Notes under the pieces: model-generated | The model's database searches: none | Seen by the model: only the letters and a program-made list of their open reading frames with translations | Told to the model about the DNA's origin: nothing | Source: Clostridia bacterium | GTDB lineage: Bacteria; Bacillota; Clostridia; Christensenellales; Aristaeellaceae | Assembly (NCBI GenBank): GCA_017471125.1 | Contig: JAFUWR010000078.1 | Coordinates: 1 to 20,089, forward strand | Length of the DNA: 20,089 nt | Reading direction: 5' to 3' | Translations under genes and position numbers: made by a program | Part shown: piece by piece, positions 1 to 6,555 of the stretch | Layout of the letters: every line of letters begins with the position of its first letter | How positions within the stretch are numbered: the stretch's first letter is position 1

Positions 1-104
1 GCCACGGCCTCATAGACGCCGGTGAAGTTGCTGATGGGCAGGCCCTGGGAGGTGCAGGGGATGACGTAATGGGTGCCGCAGGATTCGCAGGCTCTGCGCA
101 CCTG
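1..104 (-). other. In-frame C-terminal continuation of the UroD-family gene beyond the TAG, cut by window edge
   Basis: Reading on past the TAG in the same minus-strand frame gives QVRRACESCG, then VIPCTSQGLPIS and NFTGVYEAV, with no stop before position 1. This is the usual end region of UroD-family methyltransferases: a helix with RRACE, a PC-containing strand that should supply a metal ligand, and a GVYEAV helix. The sequence is therefore the true C-terminus of the 105..956 gene, not intergenic DNA. No separate start codon with a ribosome binding site is apparent just downstream of the TAG. The gene end lies outside the window. Confidence 0.75.
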
Positions 105-956
105 CTAGGCGATCTCCTCGTCGGTCCAGCCCTCGTAGTCCACGGTGGCGCTGTCGATGCCCCCCATGAAGGTGATCTTGCCGCCGTACTGCTTGATGAG
201 GCTGGGGATGTCGTTGGTGCGCATGACGCCCTGCCACACGTCGATGCCCATGTCGATCATGTCGGGCACCAGCGTGGCGGCGTAGGAGTCGGAGTGGTGG
301 ACGATCAGCTTCACGCCGTGGTCCTTGTAGTAGTGGTAGATCTTCATGTACGCGGGCTTGATGAACTCGCGGAACATGTCCGGGGACAGGAAGGTGGACT
401 GCTGGCTGCCCCAGTCATCGTGGTGGAACAGGCCCTCGGGCTTCAGGTATTTGCAGACCTCGGCGGCGTAGTCCAGCTCGAACTGGGTGATGCAGTCGAT
501 CAGCTCGTGCATCTCGTCCGGGTACTCGTAGAACGCCATCAGGCAATTCTGGATCTCCATCAGGTAGTGGGTCTGCTCGAACACGCCGGGGGCGAAGTAG
601 GTCATCATGAACTGCTCGTTGCGGTCGATCTTTTCGGCCATCTCGATGAAGGGCTCCCACTCCTCGGCGTCGTATTTCACCCGGGGGACCTTGACGTATT
701 TCTGCCACTCCTCGATGTCCTTGATGACGATCTTGTCCGGGGTGTGCACCGGGAACGCGCCGGGCGTGCCCGCGGGCCAGGAGCGGGTGACGCCCCAGGC
801 GTTGACCACGTTCAGCTCGCCGGGCTTGGGGCCGGGATTGCGCTTGCCGAAGGGGGAGCCCATCACCAGGCCCAGGGCCTCGTAGCCGTTGACGAAGCGG
901 TCCGGGTGGCCGCCCACCTTCATGGTCTCGATCATGTTTTGTCTCTTGGTCAGCAT
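105..956 (-). CDS. UroD-family (corrinoid) methyltransferase, interrupted by in-frame TAG
   Basis: The 283 residues before the stop match the uroporphyrinogen-decarboxylase-like methyltransferase superfamily (MtaA/MtbA and O-demethylase type). These are cytosolic TIM-barrel enzymes that move methyl groups to or from corrinoid proteins. Visible landmarks are FHHDDWGSQQ (residues 177-186), LIVHHSDS (217-224) and FMGGIDS (263-269). True heme-pathway HemE is unlikely because of the divergent N-terminus and the transporter neighbours. In MtaA/MtbA relatives zinc is held by an H-x-C pair plus a later Cys; here the pair reads H-S-D and the later Cys (PC, about residue 301) lies beyond the stop. The frame ends at TAG (105-107), but 34 more family-like codons follow without a stop, so this is a nonsense mutation, a sequence error or readthrough. 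The ATG at 954-956 follows a GAGGAGG about 11 bases upstream. It is the last gene of a leftward cluster with two transporters. Family is confident; substrate unknown. Confidence 0.8.
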   Translation of the reverse strand: MLTKRQNMIETMKVGGHPDRFVNGYEALGLVMGSPFGKRNPGPKPGELNVVNAWGVTRSWPAGTPGAFPVHTPDKIVIKDIEEWQKYVKVPRVKYDAEEWEPFIEMAEKIDRNEQFMMTYFAPGVFEQTHYLMEIQNCLMAFYEYPDEMHELIDCITQFELDYAAEVCKYLKPEGLFHHDDWGSQQSTFLSPDMFREFIKPAYMKIYHYYKDHGVKLIVHHSDSYAATLVPDMIDMGIDVWQGVMRTNDIPSLIKQYGGKITFMGGIDSATVDYEGWTDEEIA

Positions 957-986
957 TTTTTATATATCCTCCTCGTCATGTTTGAA

Positions 987-1008
987 GGGGTGACGTGAGC
1001 GTCACCCC
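987..1008 (-). terminator. Intercistronic hairpin between the GPH symporter and UroD genes
   Basis: A perfect 9-bp inverted repeat (GGGGTGACG at 987-995, CGTCACCCC at 1000-1008) with a 4-base loop lies 11 bases beyond the symporter stop. The minus-strand transcript has no real U-run after the stem. It is therefore more likely an attenuating, RNA-stabilising or processing hairpin than a full terminator. It could lower expression of the downstream methyltransferase relative to the transporters. Confidence 0.55.
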
Positions 1009-1019
1009 GATGAAAACGA

Positions 1020-2411
1020 TCAGGCGTTGCGGGCGTCGATCTCCTTCTGGTACTGGACGACCTTGTCCTTGGTGATGCGGAAGCCGCAGATCAGCAGCAC
1101 CGCGCCCACGGCGCAGAAGATGGCGGGCACCAGCGCGAAGGCGACGGTCATGCCCTGGCGGGCGGCGCCCTCCAGCGCGATGCCGGCCTCCCAGTGGACG
1201 GAAGCCAGCGCGGCGGCGACGATGGTGCCGCGCAGGAACACGGCCACCTTCAGGGGCAGGTTCTGCAGGCCCATGATCCAGCCGGCGGCGTTCTTGCCGG
1301 TCTTCCAGGTGGTGTAGGTCACGGTGTCGGCGTAAAGCGCCGGAGAGGCCGCGAAGGCCACGCCATAGAAGAACTGGGCGCAGGTCATGAACACGATGAC
1401 CATGGTGGCGTTAGCGTAGCTCGTGTAGATCAGGAAGAGGAACACGGCCATGCCGATGTAGGACACGATGGCGATGCTGCGGGAGGGCATCACCTTGACC
1501 CAGTAGCGCACCACGTAGGCGCCGATCATGGCGGCCAGCGCGATGCTCAGCGCGTAGGGCACCATCAGGCCGGGGTTCCCGGCGGCGTCGCGGAAGTAAT
1601 AGATGGCGGAGGCGGCGGTGACGAACTTCACGCACCACTTGGCCAGGTCGGCCAGCATCAGTATGATGAGCTGGGGATTCTGGAACAGGGACCTGAACAT
1701 CTCGGGGATGGAGACCTTGTTCTGCTGCGCGGCCTTGGCGTGGCCGGCGTCCTCGATCTCCTCGTAGCCCTCGGTCATCTTGAAGTGCGCGTAGTAGCCG
1801 GCGACCATGGTCAGGCCCAGCACGAACGCCGCGGCCGCCCACTGGTTCTTCTCGCCGACGATGCCGCCCAGCACGGTGGCGAAGGGCAGGCCCAGGTAGC
1901 TGAACAGCAGGCCGCCGATGTTGTTCCAGGTGGCGCGGGAGGAGGACAGGGTGGCCTTGTCCTCGGGCGTCTTGCCCACGACGGACACCAGCGTGGCGTT
2001 GGCCACGTAGCCGATGTTCCAGATGACGTGGGACACCACGGCGGCGATGATGATGATGATGGCGGACAGCCATTCGTTCTCACTGATGCGGATGAACTGG
2101 AACGTGAAGATGAAGGGCACGATCCAGGGGGTCAGTATGAGCCAGGAGCGGTAGCGGCCCCACTTCTTGGCCTTGGTGCCGTTCAGTATGCCGCCGTAGA
2201 TCCAGCTTAGGCAGGCGTCGATGATCGAGAACACCGAGTTGATGACGCCGGCCACGGCGGGCGCGAAGTTGGCGAAGTTCGTCAGGAACGTCATGAAGTA
2301 AAAGGTCTCCACGTTGCTCATCAGCACGAACCCGGCGTCGCCGACGCCGAAGAAGTATTTCAGCGCGTTGCTGAGACCCTTCTTCTCGGTCTTCCCCTTG
2401 TTTTGACTCAT
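1020..2411 (-). CDS. GPH-family (MelB-like) sodium/proton symporter
   Basis: This is a 463-residue polytopic membrane protein of the glycoside-pentoside-hexuronide:cation symporter family (MFS superfamily), with about 12 hydrophobic segments. Family features are the N-terminal FFGVGDAGFVLMSN segment and the cytoplasmic-loop motif KKWGRYRSWL after TM2/TM3, the counterpart of the MelB GRFKPW-like loop. A TTG at 2427-2429 would add six residues, but it lies within the ribosome binding site. The ATG at 2409-2411 has GGAGGA about 7 bases upstream and is preferred. It sits between a DASS symporter and a UroD-family methyltransferase on the same strand, not next to a glycosidase. The substrate may therefore be the methyltransferase substrate rather than a sugar. 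Members also carry non-sugar solutes, so substrate assignment is inference. Confidence 0.85.
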   Translation of the reverse strand: MSQNKGKTEKKGLSNALKYFFGVGDAGFVLMSNVETFYFMTFLTNFANFAPAVAGVINSVFSIIDACLSWIYGGILNGTKAKKWGRYRSWLILTPWIVPFIFTFQFIRISENEWLSAIIIIIAAVVSHVIWNIGYVANATLVSVVGKTPEDKATLSSSRATWNNIGGLLFSYLGLPFATVLGGIVGEKNQWAAAAFVLGLTMVAGYYAHFKMTEGYEEIEDAGHAKAAQQNKVSIPEMFRSLFQNPQLIILMLADLAKWCVKFVTAASAIYYFRDAAGNPGLMVPYALSIALAAMIGAYVVRYWVKVMPSRSIAIVSYIGMAVFLFLIYTSYANATMVIVFMTCAQFFYGVAFAASPALYADTVTYTTWKTGKNAAGWIMGLQNLPLKVAVFLRGTIVAAALASVHWEAGIALEGAARQGMTVAFALVPAIFCAVGAVLLICGFRITKDKVVQYQKEIDARNA

Positions 2412-2513
2412 TGCCGATTCCTCCCTCAAATGAAGTGTTTTCTCCCGGCCCGACGCTGTGCCGGCGTCGGCCCACTATGTTTGACCGGACCGTGACGGCC
2501 CGTCAAAGCCCTG
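2412..2513 (-). other. Intergenic gap with imperfect palindrome between the two symporter genes
   Basis: This 102-base gap holds the ribosome binding site of the GPH symporter gene and a GC-rich 7-bp inverted repeat (CCGACGC at 2450-2456, GCGTCGG at 2464-2470). A second, imperfect TGAC...GTCA dyad lies at about 2482-2505. Neither is followed by a U-run on the minus strand. I see no convincing -35/-10 pair, so the two transporters are probably co-transcribed with possible partial attenuation. Confidence 0.35.
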
Positions 2514-3911
2514 TCAGCACCCCAGCAGCGAACACGCCGCGGGGATCAGCAGCGCCACCAGCACCGCCACCACGACGGACGCCGGCACGCCGGTCTTGAC
2601 CATGTCGCCAAAGCTGTAATACTTGAACTTATAGGTGAACATGGGCACCGCGTCGGTGGGCAGCACGAAGGTGACCGCCGACCAGAAGGACACCAGTATC
2701 GCCGCGCCCGCGGGGTTGATGTTGGCCAGCATCGCCAGCTCCACGATGGGCACCACCGCCAGGCCCGCCACCGCGGGGCCGGAGGGGATGAGGATGTGGA
2801 TGCCGCACACCAGGAACGATATGAGCAGGAACACCGCGACGGGGCTCCAGTTCACCGCGCCGCCCAGCGTGGCGGTGATGAGCCACTTGGCCGCGCCCGT
2901 CGCCATGGTGGCGTCCGCCAGCGCGCCCACCGAGCCCACCATGAAGGTGGCGTCCCAGCCGCCCTTCTGGGAGTACTCGTCCCAGGTCATGACCTCGATG
3001 CCCGGGAACATGAAAAGGCACGTGCCCATGAGGGCCACGGACGTGGTGTTCAAAACCGGTACCCAGGAGGACGCGATCCACGCCACGAACATCGCGCCGA
3101 TGACGGCCAGCGCCTTCTTCTCCCGGGCGGTCAGCGGGCCCTCGCCGTGGATCATCCGCTCCGCCGTGCGCATGGCCTCGTCGGTGATGGCCTCGGGCTT
3201 GTGGACGAAGGTCACCCACAGCGCCACGATGACGGTCATCAACAGGCCGATGGGATAGCCCTGTATCATCCATTTCAAAAACGTCACGGGCCTGCCCACG
3301 GTCTGGAGCGTGTTCATGGCGATGATGTTGGTGGGCCCGCCCGCGGGTGTCATGTAGCCGCCGATGACGGAGGCCGCGGGGATGGAGATCATCAGCGCCT
3401 TGCCCAGGTTGGACGTGCCGGGCTTCGGGTTGCCGTTGGCCTTGAGCACGGCCAGGCCCAGCGACGCGAACAGGGCGCAGGTGGGGATGTTGGACATGAT
3501 GGACGAAAGCATCGCCGTGCCCACCGCGAAGCCCACCACCAGCTTCCGGGGCGAGCGCTTGGCCCACCGCATGATGAGGCCCGCGATGCGGGTGGGGATG
3601 GTGGTGGAGGCCATGGCGGTGGTGATGGACATGGTGCCCACCATGAAAAAGAACACCGACCCGCCGAAGCCCTTGAACATGTCGTTGGGAGGCAGTATGT
3701 TCATGAACACCAGGAGCGTACACATGAATATGCCGGTCACGGCCATGTTCATCGCCTCGGTGACCCACAGCACGATGGCCGCCAGGATGATGCCGAAGGA
3801 CTGCATCCCCGCCCGGGTCAGGCCCTCGGGACAGGGGAGCAGGCTGGCCAGGACGATCAGCGCCGCGGCGACGGCCAGGTAGCGCGCCTTGCCTTGCTTG
3901 TTCACAACCAT
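2514..3911 (-). CDS. DASS/SLC13 (CitT/INDY-type) sodium:anion symporter
   Basis: This 465-residue inner-membrane protein has about 11-12 hydrophobic helices. It matches the divalent anion:sodium symporter family, which imports di- and tricarboxylates or sulfate using Na+. The repeat-related hairpin motifs are SIMSNIPTCALF (residues 138-149, counterpart of the SNT signature), GGYMTPAGGPTNII (184-197) and the second-half IPSGPAVAGLAVVP segment. SNT is altered to SNIPT, so specificity may differ from the classic succinate/citrate carriers. The ATG at 3909-3911 is preceded by a purine-rich GGGAGAGGG. A sigma-A-like promoter sits immediately upstream, making this the first gene of the leftward cluster. 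It is divergent from the PucR-type regulator, which probably controls it. Substrate is likely an organic anion; unproven. Confidence 0.88.
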   Translation of the reverse strand: MVVNKQGKARYLAVAAALIVLASLLPCPEGLTRAGMQSFGIILAAIVLWVTEAMNMAVTGIFMCTLLVFMNILPPNDMFKGFGGSVFFFMVGTMSITTAMASTTIPTRIAGLIMRWAKRSPRKLVVGFAVGTAMLSSIMSNIPTCALFASLGLAVLKANGNPKPGTSNLGKALMISIPAASVIGGYMTPAGGPTNIIAMNTLQTVGRPVTFLKWMIQGYPIGLLMTVIVALWVTFVHKPEAITDEAMRTAERMIHGEGPLTAREKKALAVIGAMFVAWIASSWVPVLNTTSVALMGTCLFMFPGIEVMTWDEYSQKGGWDATFMVGSVGALADATMATGAAKWLITATLGGAVNWSPVAVFLLISFLVCGIHILIPSGPAVAGLAVVPIVELAMLANINPAGAAILVSFWSAVTFVLPTDAVPMFTYKFKYYSFGDMVKTGVPASVVVAVLVALLIPAACSLLGC

Positions 3912-3944
3912 CCACCCTCTCCCAAAAGTTACTCTACGTTAAAT

Positions 3945-3972
3945 ATTTTAGCCATTTTGTGTCCAATGTCAA
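3945..3972 (-). promoter_or_regulatory. Sigma-A-type promoter for the leftward transporter cluster
   Basis: On the minus strand TTGACA (complement of 3967-3972) is followed after 16 bases by TAAAAT (complement of 3945-3950). This is a perfect -35 and a good -10. It lies 34 bases upstream of the DASS start codon, leaving a short leader with the ribosome binding site. Confidence 0.7.
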
Positions 3973-3979
3973 TGCGCGA

Positions 3980-4012
3980 TTTGCAGTAATTTAACATAGA
4001 TATTCCTGCAAA
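3980..4012. promoter_or_regulatory. Candidate operator: inverted repeat in the divergent promoter region
   Basis: TTTGCAG (3980-3986) and CTGCAAA (4006-4012) form a perfect 7-base inverted repeat around an AT-rich 19-base spacer. One arm abuts the -35 of the leftward promoter; the other lies just upstream of the rightward -10. A second pair, CATTTTG (3953-3959) and CAAAATG (4009-4015), overlaps it. This arrangement suits a dimeric regulator such as the adjacent PucR-type protein. Binding is inference. Confidence 0.4.
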
Positions 4013-4018
4013 ATGATG

Positions 4019-4024
4019 TATAAT
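4019..4024 (+). promoter_or_regulatory. -10 element (TATAAT) for the PucR-type regulator
   Basis: A perfect TATAAT lies 26 bases before the chosen GTG start. No good -35 is found at 16-18 bases; the nearest TTAACA (3991-3996) is 22 bases away. The promoter may be weak or need an activator. Confidence 0.5.
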
Positions 4025-4049
4025 AAAATCATACAAAGGAGGGATGCCT

Positions 4050-5588
4050 GTGCGGTACACGGTGGCGATCGTCGTGGAGAAGGCGCTGGAGCTGTTGGGC
4101 ATGAAGGCGCTCAAGGCGCAATACGGGGAGGGATGCGCCATCAACGGCTTTTCCACCTCCCGGGACCAGCGCCGGGGCGACATCCTGTGGATCAACGACA
4201 ACTCCGGCGGCCAGCGCCCCTACGCTCAAAGCGCGGCGCGGCACTGCATGCACATCGCGTCCCGGTCGGAGGAGGCGGGGGAGCTGCCGTCCTGCGACGG
4301 GGAGCGCACCCTGGTGGTGCTGCCCCATACCGTGCAGATCCGGCGGCTGGTGAACGCGATGGAGCAGACCTTCGCGTTCTACAACGCCTGGGCCGACCGG
4401 CTGTTGGACGTGGTCGGCCGGGACGCGGACTGGGACGCCCTGGCCGAGGCGGGCCACGCGGTGCTCAACGACCCGATGATCCTCTACAACCGCAGCATGC
4501 GCGTGCTGGCGCACACCGCCGGGGACGGCACCCGGGACGCTCTGTGGACGGACACGGTGAAGGCGGGCACGGCGCTGGTGGACACCCCGCGGCAGTCGGC
4601 AGACCTGATGAAGTTCCTCCGGGAGGTGGAGCGCCACGACGAGCCCTTCCGGCACCAGGGCGAGGGCATGAGCGACCCGTTCTGGTGCGCGCCGATCCAG
4701 GTGGACGGGCGGCGGCTGGGCATGGTGAACGTGGTGGAGTACCGCCACCCGCTGACCCCGGGCGACATCGACCTGTTGCGGTTCTTCGCGGAATTCGTGT
4801 CCATCGCCATGCGGCGCTCGGACCCCCAGGCCCCGACCCCGGACGCCGTGCCGCGGCAGTTCATGATGGACCTGTTGAGCGGCGACATAGCCTCCCGGGA
4901 CCGGCTAAACACCCGCCTGATCGCCGTGGACTGGCAGGCTTCGCGGTACTTCCGCTTCGTGTGCCTGCGGTCCGGGCTGCCCTTCGAGACCTCGGAGCGC
5001 TGGCGGGCCATCTACAACCAGTTGGCGGGCATGGGGCTGAACGGCCTGAGCTGCCTCATCGGGCAGACGGAGCTGCACATCGCGCTGCTGCTCACCGACG
5101 ACGCCCCGGATCGCATGGCCCGCCGCCTCAAGACCGTGGAGCAATTCTGCGCCATGAACCACCTGCGGGCCGGCATCAGCGACGTGTACGACGACCTGCT
5201 GGACACCCGCCGGTTCTACCGTCAGGCGGAGGTGGCGCTGGAGCTCAAGCAGGACGACGTGTGCTGGTACGAGCAGGCCCGCTACGCCCGGATGCTGCGG
5301 CACCTGCGCAGCCACCCCTTCCGCAAGGACCTGATGCACCCGGCAGTGGTGAAGCTGTACGCGCTGGACGGGGATTCGGGGTCCGAGTACGTTCCCACCC
5401 TGCGGGCGCTGATACGGCACAACTTCAACCAGCTCGAGACCGCCGAGTCCCTGGGCATCCACCGCACCACGCTGGCCTACCGCCTGCGGCGCATCGTGGA
5501 GCTGACCGGCATCGACTTCGACGACCCGGAGCAGATGTTCCACGCGGCGGTGTCGCTGCATTTGATGAGCGGAAGGGACCAGGGGTGA
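4050..5588 (+). CDS. PucR/CdaR-type transcriptional regulator
   Basis: The protein has 512 residues and a typical PucR C-terminal helix-turn-helix (about the last 65 residues). It reads LRALIRHNFNQLETAESLG, IHRTTLAYRLRRI, ELTGIDFDDPE, a DNA-binding domain found in regulators that sense purine, sugar-diacid and amino-acid metabolites. The N-terminal and central parts look like a cytosolic GAF/PucR-type sensory region with no membrane segments. An ATG at 4044 lies only one base after AAAGGAGG (4035-4042), too close to be used. The GTG at 4050 has 7 bases of spacing and is chosen. It is divergent from the DASS-GPH-UroD cluster, which it most likely controls in response to the transported compound. 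A 20-bp hairpin follows immediately. Regulator class is confident; effector unknown. Confidence 0.87.
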   Translation: MRYTVAIVVEKALELLGMKALKAQYGEGCAINGFSTSRDQRRGDILWINDNSGGQRPYAQSAARHCMHIASRSEEAGELPSCDGERTLVVLPHTVQIRRLVNAMEQTFAFYNAWADRLLDVVGRDADWDALAEAGHAVLNDPMILYNRSMRVLAHTAGDGTRDALWTDTVKAGTALVDTPRQSADLMKFLREVERHDEPFRHQGEGMSDPFWCAPIQVDGRRLGMVNVVEYRHPLTPGDIDLLRFFAEFVSIAMRRSDPQAPTPDAVPRQFMMDLLSGDIASRDRLNTRLIAVDWQASRYFRFVCLRSGLPFETSERWRAIYNQLAGMGLNGLSCLIGQTELHIALLLTDDAPDRMARRLKTVEQFCAMNHLRAGISDVYDDLLDTRRFYRQAEVALELKQDDVCWYEQARYARMLRHLRSHPFRKDLMHPAVVKLYALDGDSGSEYVPTLRALIRHNFNQLETAESLGIHRTTLAYRLRRIVELTGIDFDDPEQMFHAAVSLHLMSGRDQG

Positions 5589-5630
5589 CGACCTCTCCGT
5601 CATTTGCTGCGCAAATGACGGAGAGGTCGT
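5588..5630. terminator. Long perfect hairpin after the regulator; member of a dispersed repeat family
   Basis: A 20-bp perfect stem (5588-5607 with 5611-5630) closes on a 3-base TGC loop and begins inside the TGA of the regulator. The downstream bases (TCTCCTGC) are not a clean U-run. Its outer arm ends in GAGAGGTCGTT (5621-5631), which recurs exactly at 10235-10245 in another intergenic palindrome. It therefore seems to be a mobile-type repeat that may also act as a terminator. Confidence 0.7.
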
Positions 5631-5663
5631 TCTCCTGCATCATGGTTAGGAGGTTTACGCAAA

Positions 5664-6452
5664 ATGTACGAAATGATGGACGAACCCATCCTCAAAATTG
5701 AGGAATACCTTGCGCGGCTGGGGATGGGCGAAAAGCCCGGGACGGACCTGGCGGGGCTGGACGCTCTGATCTGGGCGCATCAGACCCACGTCCCCTTCGA
5801 GGACCTGAACACCAGCTTCTATCACGAACCGGTGCCGCTGGACATCCCGGCGCTGTACGAAAAGGTGGTCGTGAAAAGGCGCGGCGGCTACTGCTTCGAG
5901 CTGAACGCGCTGTTCACCCGGCTGCTCAAGGACCTGGGCTTCGACGCCCGTTCCGTGTTCTGCCGGGTCGTGCGGGGGCGGGACTTCCTGCCGCCGTCGC
6001 TGCACCGGGGAATCGTGGTCAAAATGGGGGAGAAGCTCTATTTCTGCGACGTGGGCTTCGGCGGCCCCATGCCCGCGGGCGCGCTGATGATCGAGGACGG
6101 CTGGGCCGGGGACGTGCGCGGCGAGCGCTTCCAGATCAAGCGGTTCGACGAACACTGGTGGACTATGGCCCGGGAGGATCGCCGCGGCGCATGGGAGGAC
6201 ATCCTCCAGTTCAACACCTTCCCCCAGACGCCGCAGGAGTTCATCCCCGCGAACCACATGATGTCCGCCGACCCGGAGTCCGTCTTCGTGAAGCGGGTTA
6301 TGGTCAACCTGCGCACGCCGGACGGCCACCTGTCCATCGACGGCGATACCTTCACCCGCCGTGCAGGGGACGACACCGTGCGTGAGCCCATCCCCGACGC
6401 CGAAGCCCTGCGTCACGTCCTGAAAAAATGGTTCGGCATCACATATTATTAA
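5664..6452 (+). CDS. Arylamine N-acetyltransferase (NAT)
   Basis: This is a 262-residue cytosolic enzyme of the usual NAT length. It transfers acetyl, or another short acyl group, from CoA to aromatic amines and hydrazines. The Cys-His-Asp triad is visible: C77 in RRGGYCFE, H114 in SLHRGIVV and D129 in FCDVGFGGP. The N-terminal VPFEDLNT (43-50) matches the conserved PFENL region. The ATG at 5664 has AGGAGG 10 bases upstream; an ATG three codons on is an alternative. The gene stands alone between the repeat hairpin and the promoter of the kinase operon. It may read through from the regulator gene. The natural substrate is unknown; xenobiotic or arylamine-antibiotic-type chemistry is possible. 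Confidence 0.92.
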   Translation: MYEMMDEPILKIEEYLARLGMGEKPGTDLAGLDALIWAHQTHVPFEDLNTSFYHEPVPLDIPALYEKVVVKRRGGYCFELNALFTRLLKDLGFDARSVFCRVVRGRDFLPPSLHRGIVVKMGEKLYFCDVGFGGPMPAGALMIEDGWAGDVRGERFQIKRFDEHWWTMAREDRRGAWEDILQFNTFPQTPQEFIPANHMMSADPESVFVKRVMVNLRTPDGHLSIDGDTFTRRAGDDTVREPIPDAEALRHVLKKWFGITYY

Positions 6453-6494
6453 TAGAAACTAAATACTTTCATGACCGAGCACGAATGATTTTTG

Positions 6495-6523
6495 TTGCTA
6501 CCCTCATAAATTTATGCTATAAT
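6495..6523 (+). promoter_or_regulatory. Sigma-A-type promoter for the kinase-EAL-Hpt operon
   Basis: TTGCTA (6495-6500), a 17-base spacer and a perfect TATAAT (6518-6523) lie in an AT-rich island within GC-rich DNA. The island is about 30 bases upstream of the kinase start. It is the clearest rightward promoter in the window. Confidence 0.7.
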
Positions 6524-6555
6524 ATTCCAAATAAGTATATAAGGGGAGGGAGACC

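Noticed and set aside
105..107. TAG as a pyrrolysine codon
   Set aside because: UroD-type methyltransferases are not known pyrrolysine proteins, no pyl gene or PYLIS-like element is visible, and TAG ends the gene at 15848. A mutation or sequence error is simpler, so I keep it only as an item to check.
69..998. Long rightward open frame opposite the UroD-family gene
   Set aside because: It is an antisense shadow in high-GC DNA. Its translation is low-complexity (runs of V, H, G, L, D), with no family motif and no ribosome binding site, while the minus strand encodes a recognisable enzyme.
1194..2210. 338-residue open frame opposite the GPH symporter gene
   Set aside because: Same pattern of His/Gly/Asp-rich shadow translation; the minus strand carries a clear transporter.
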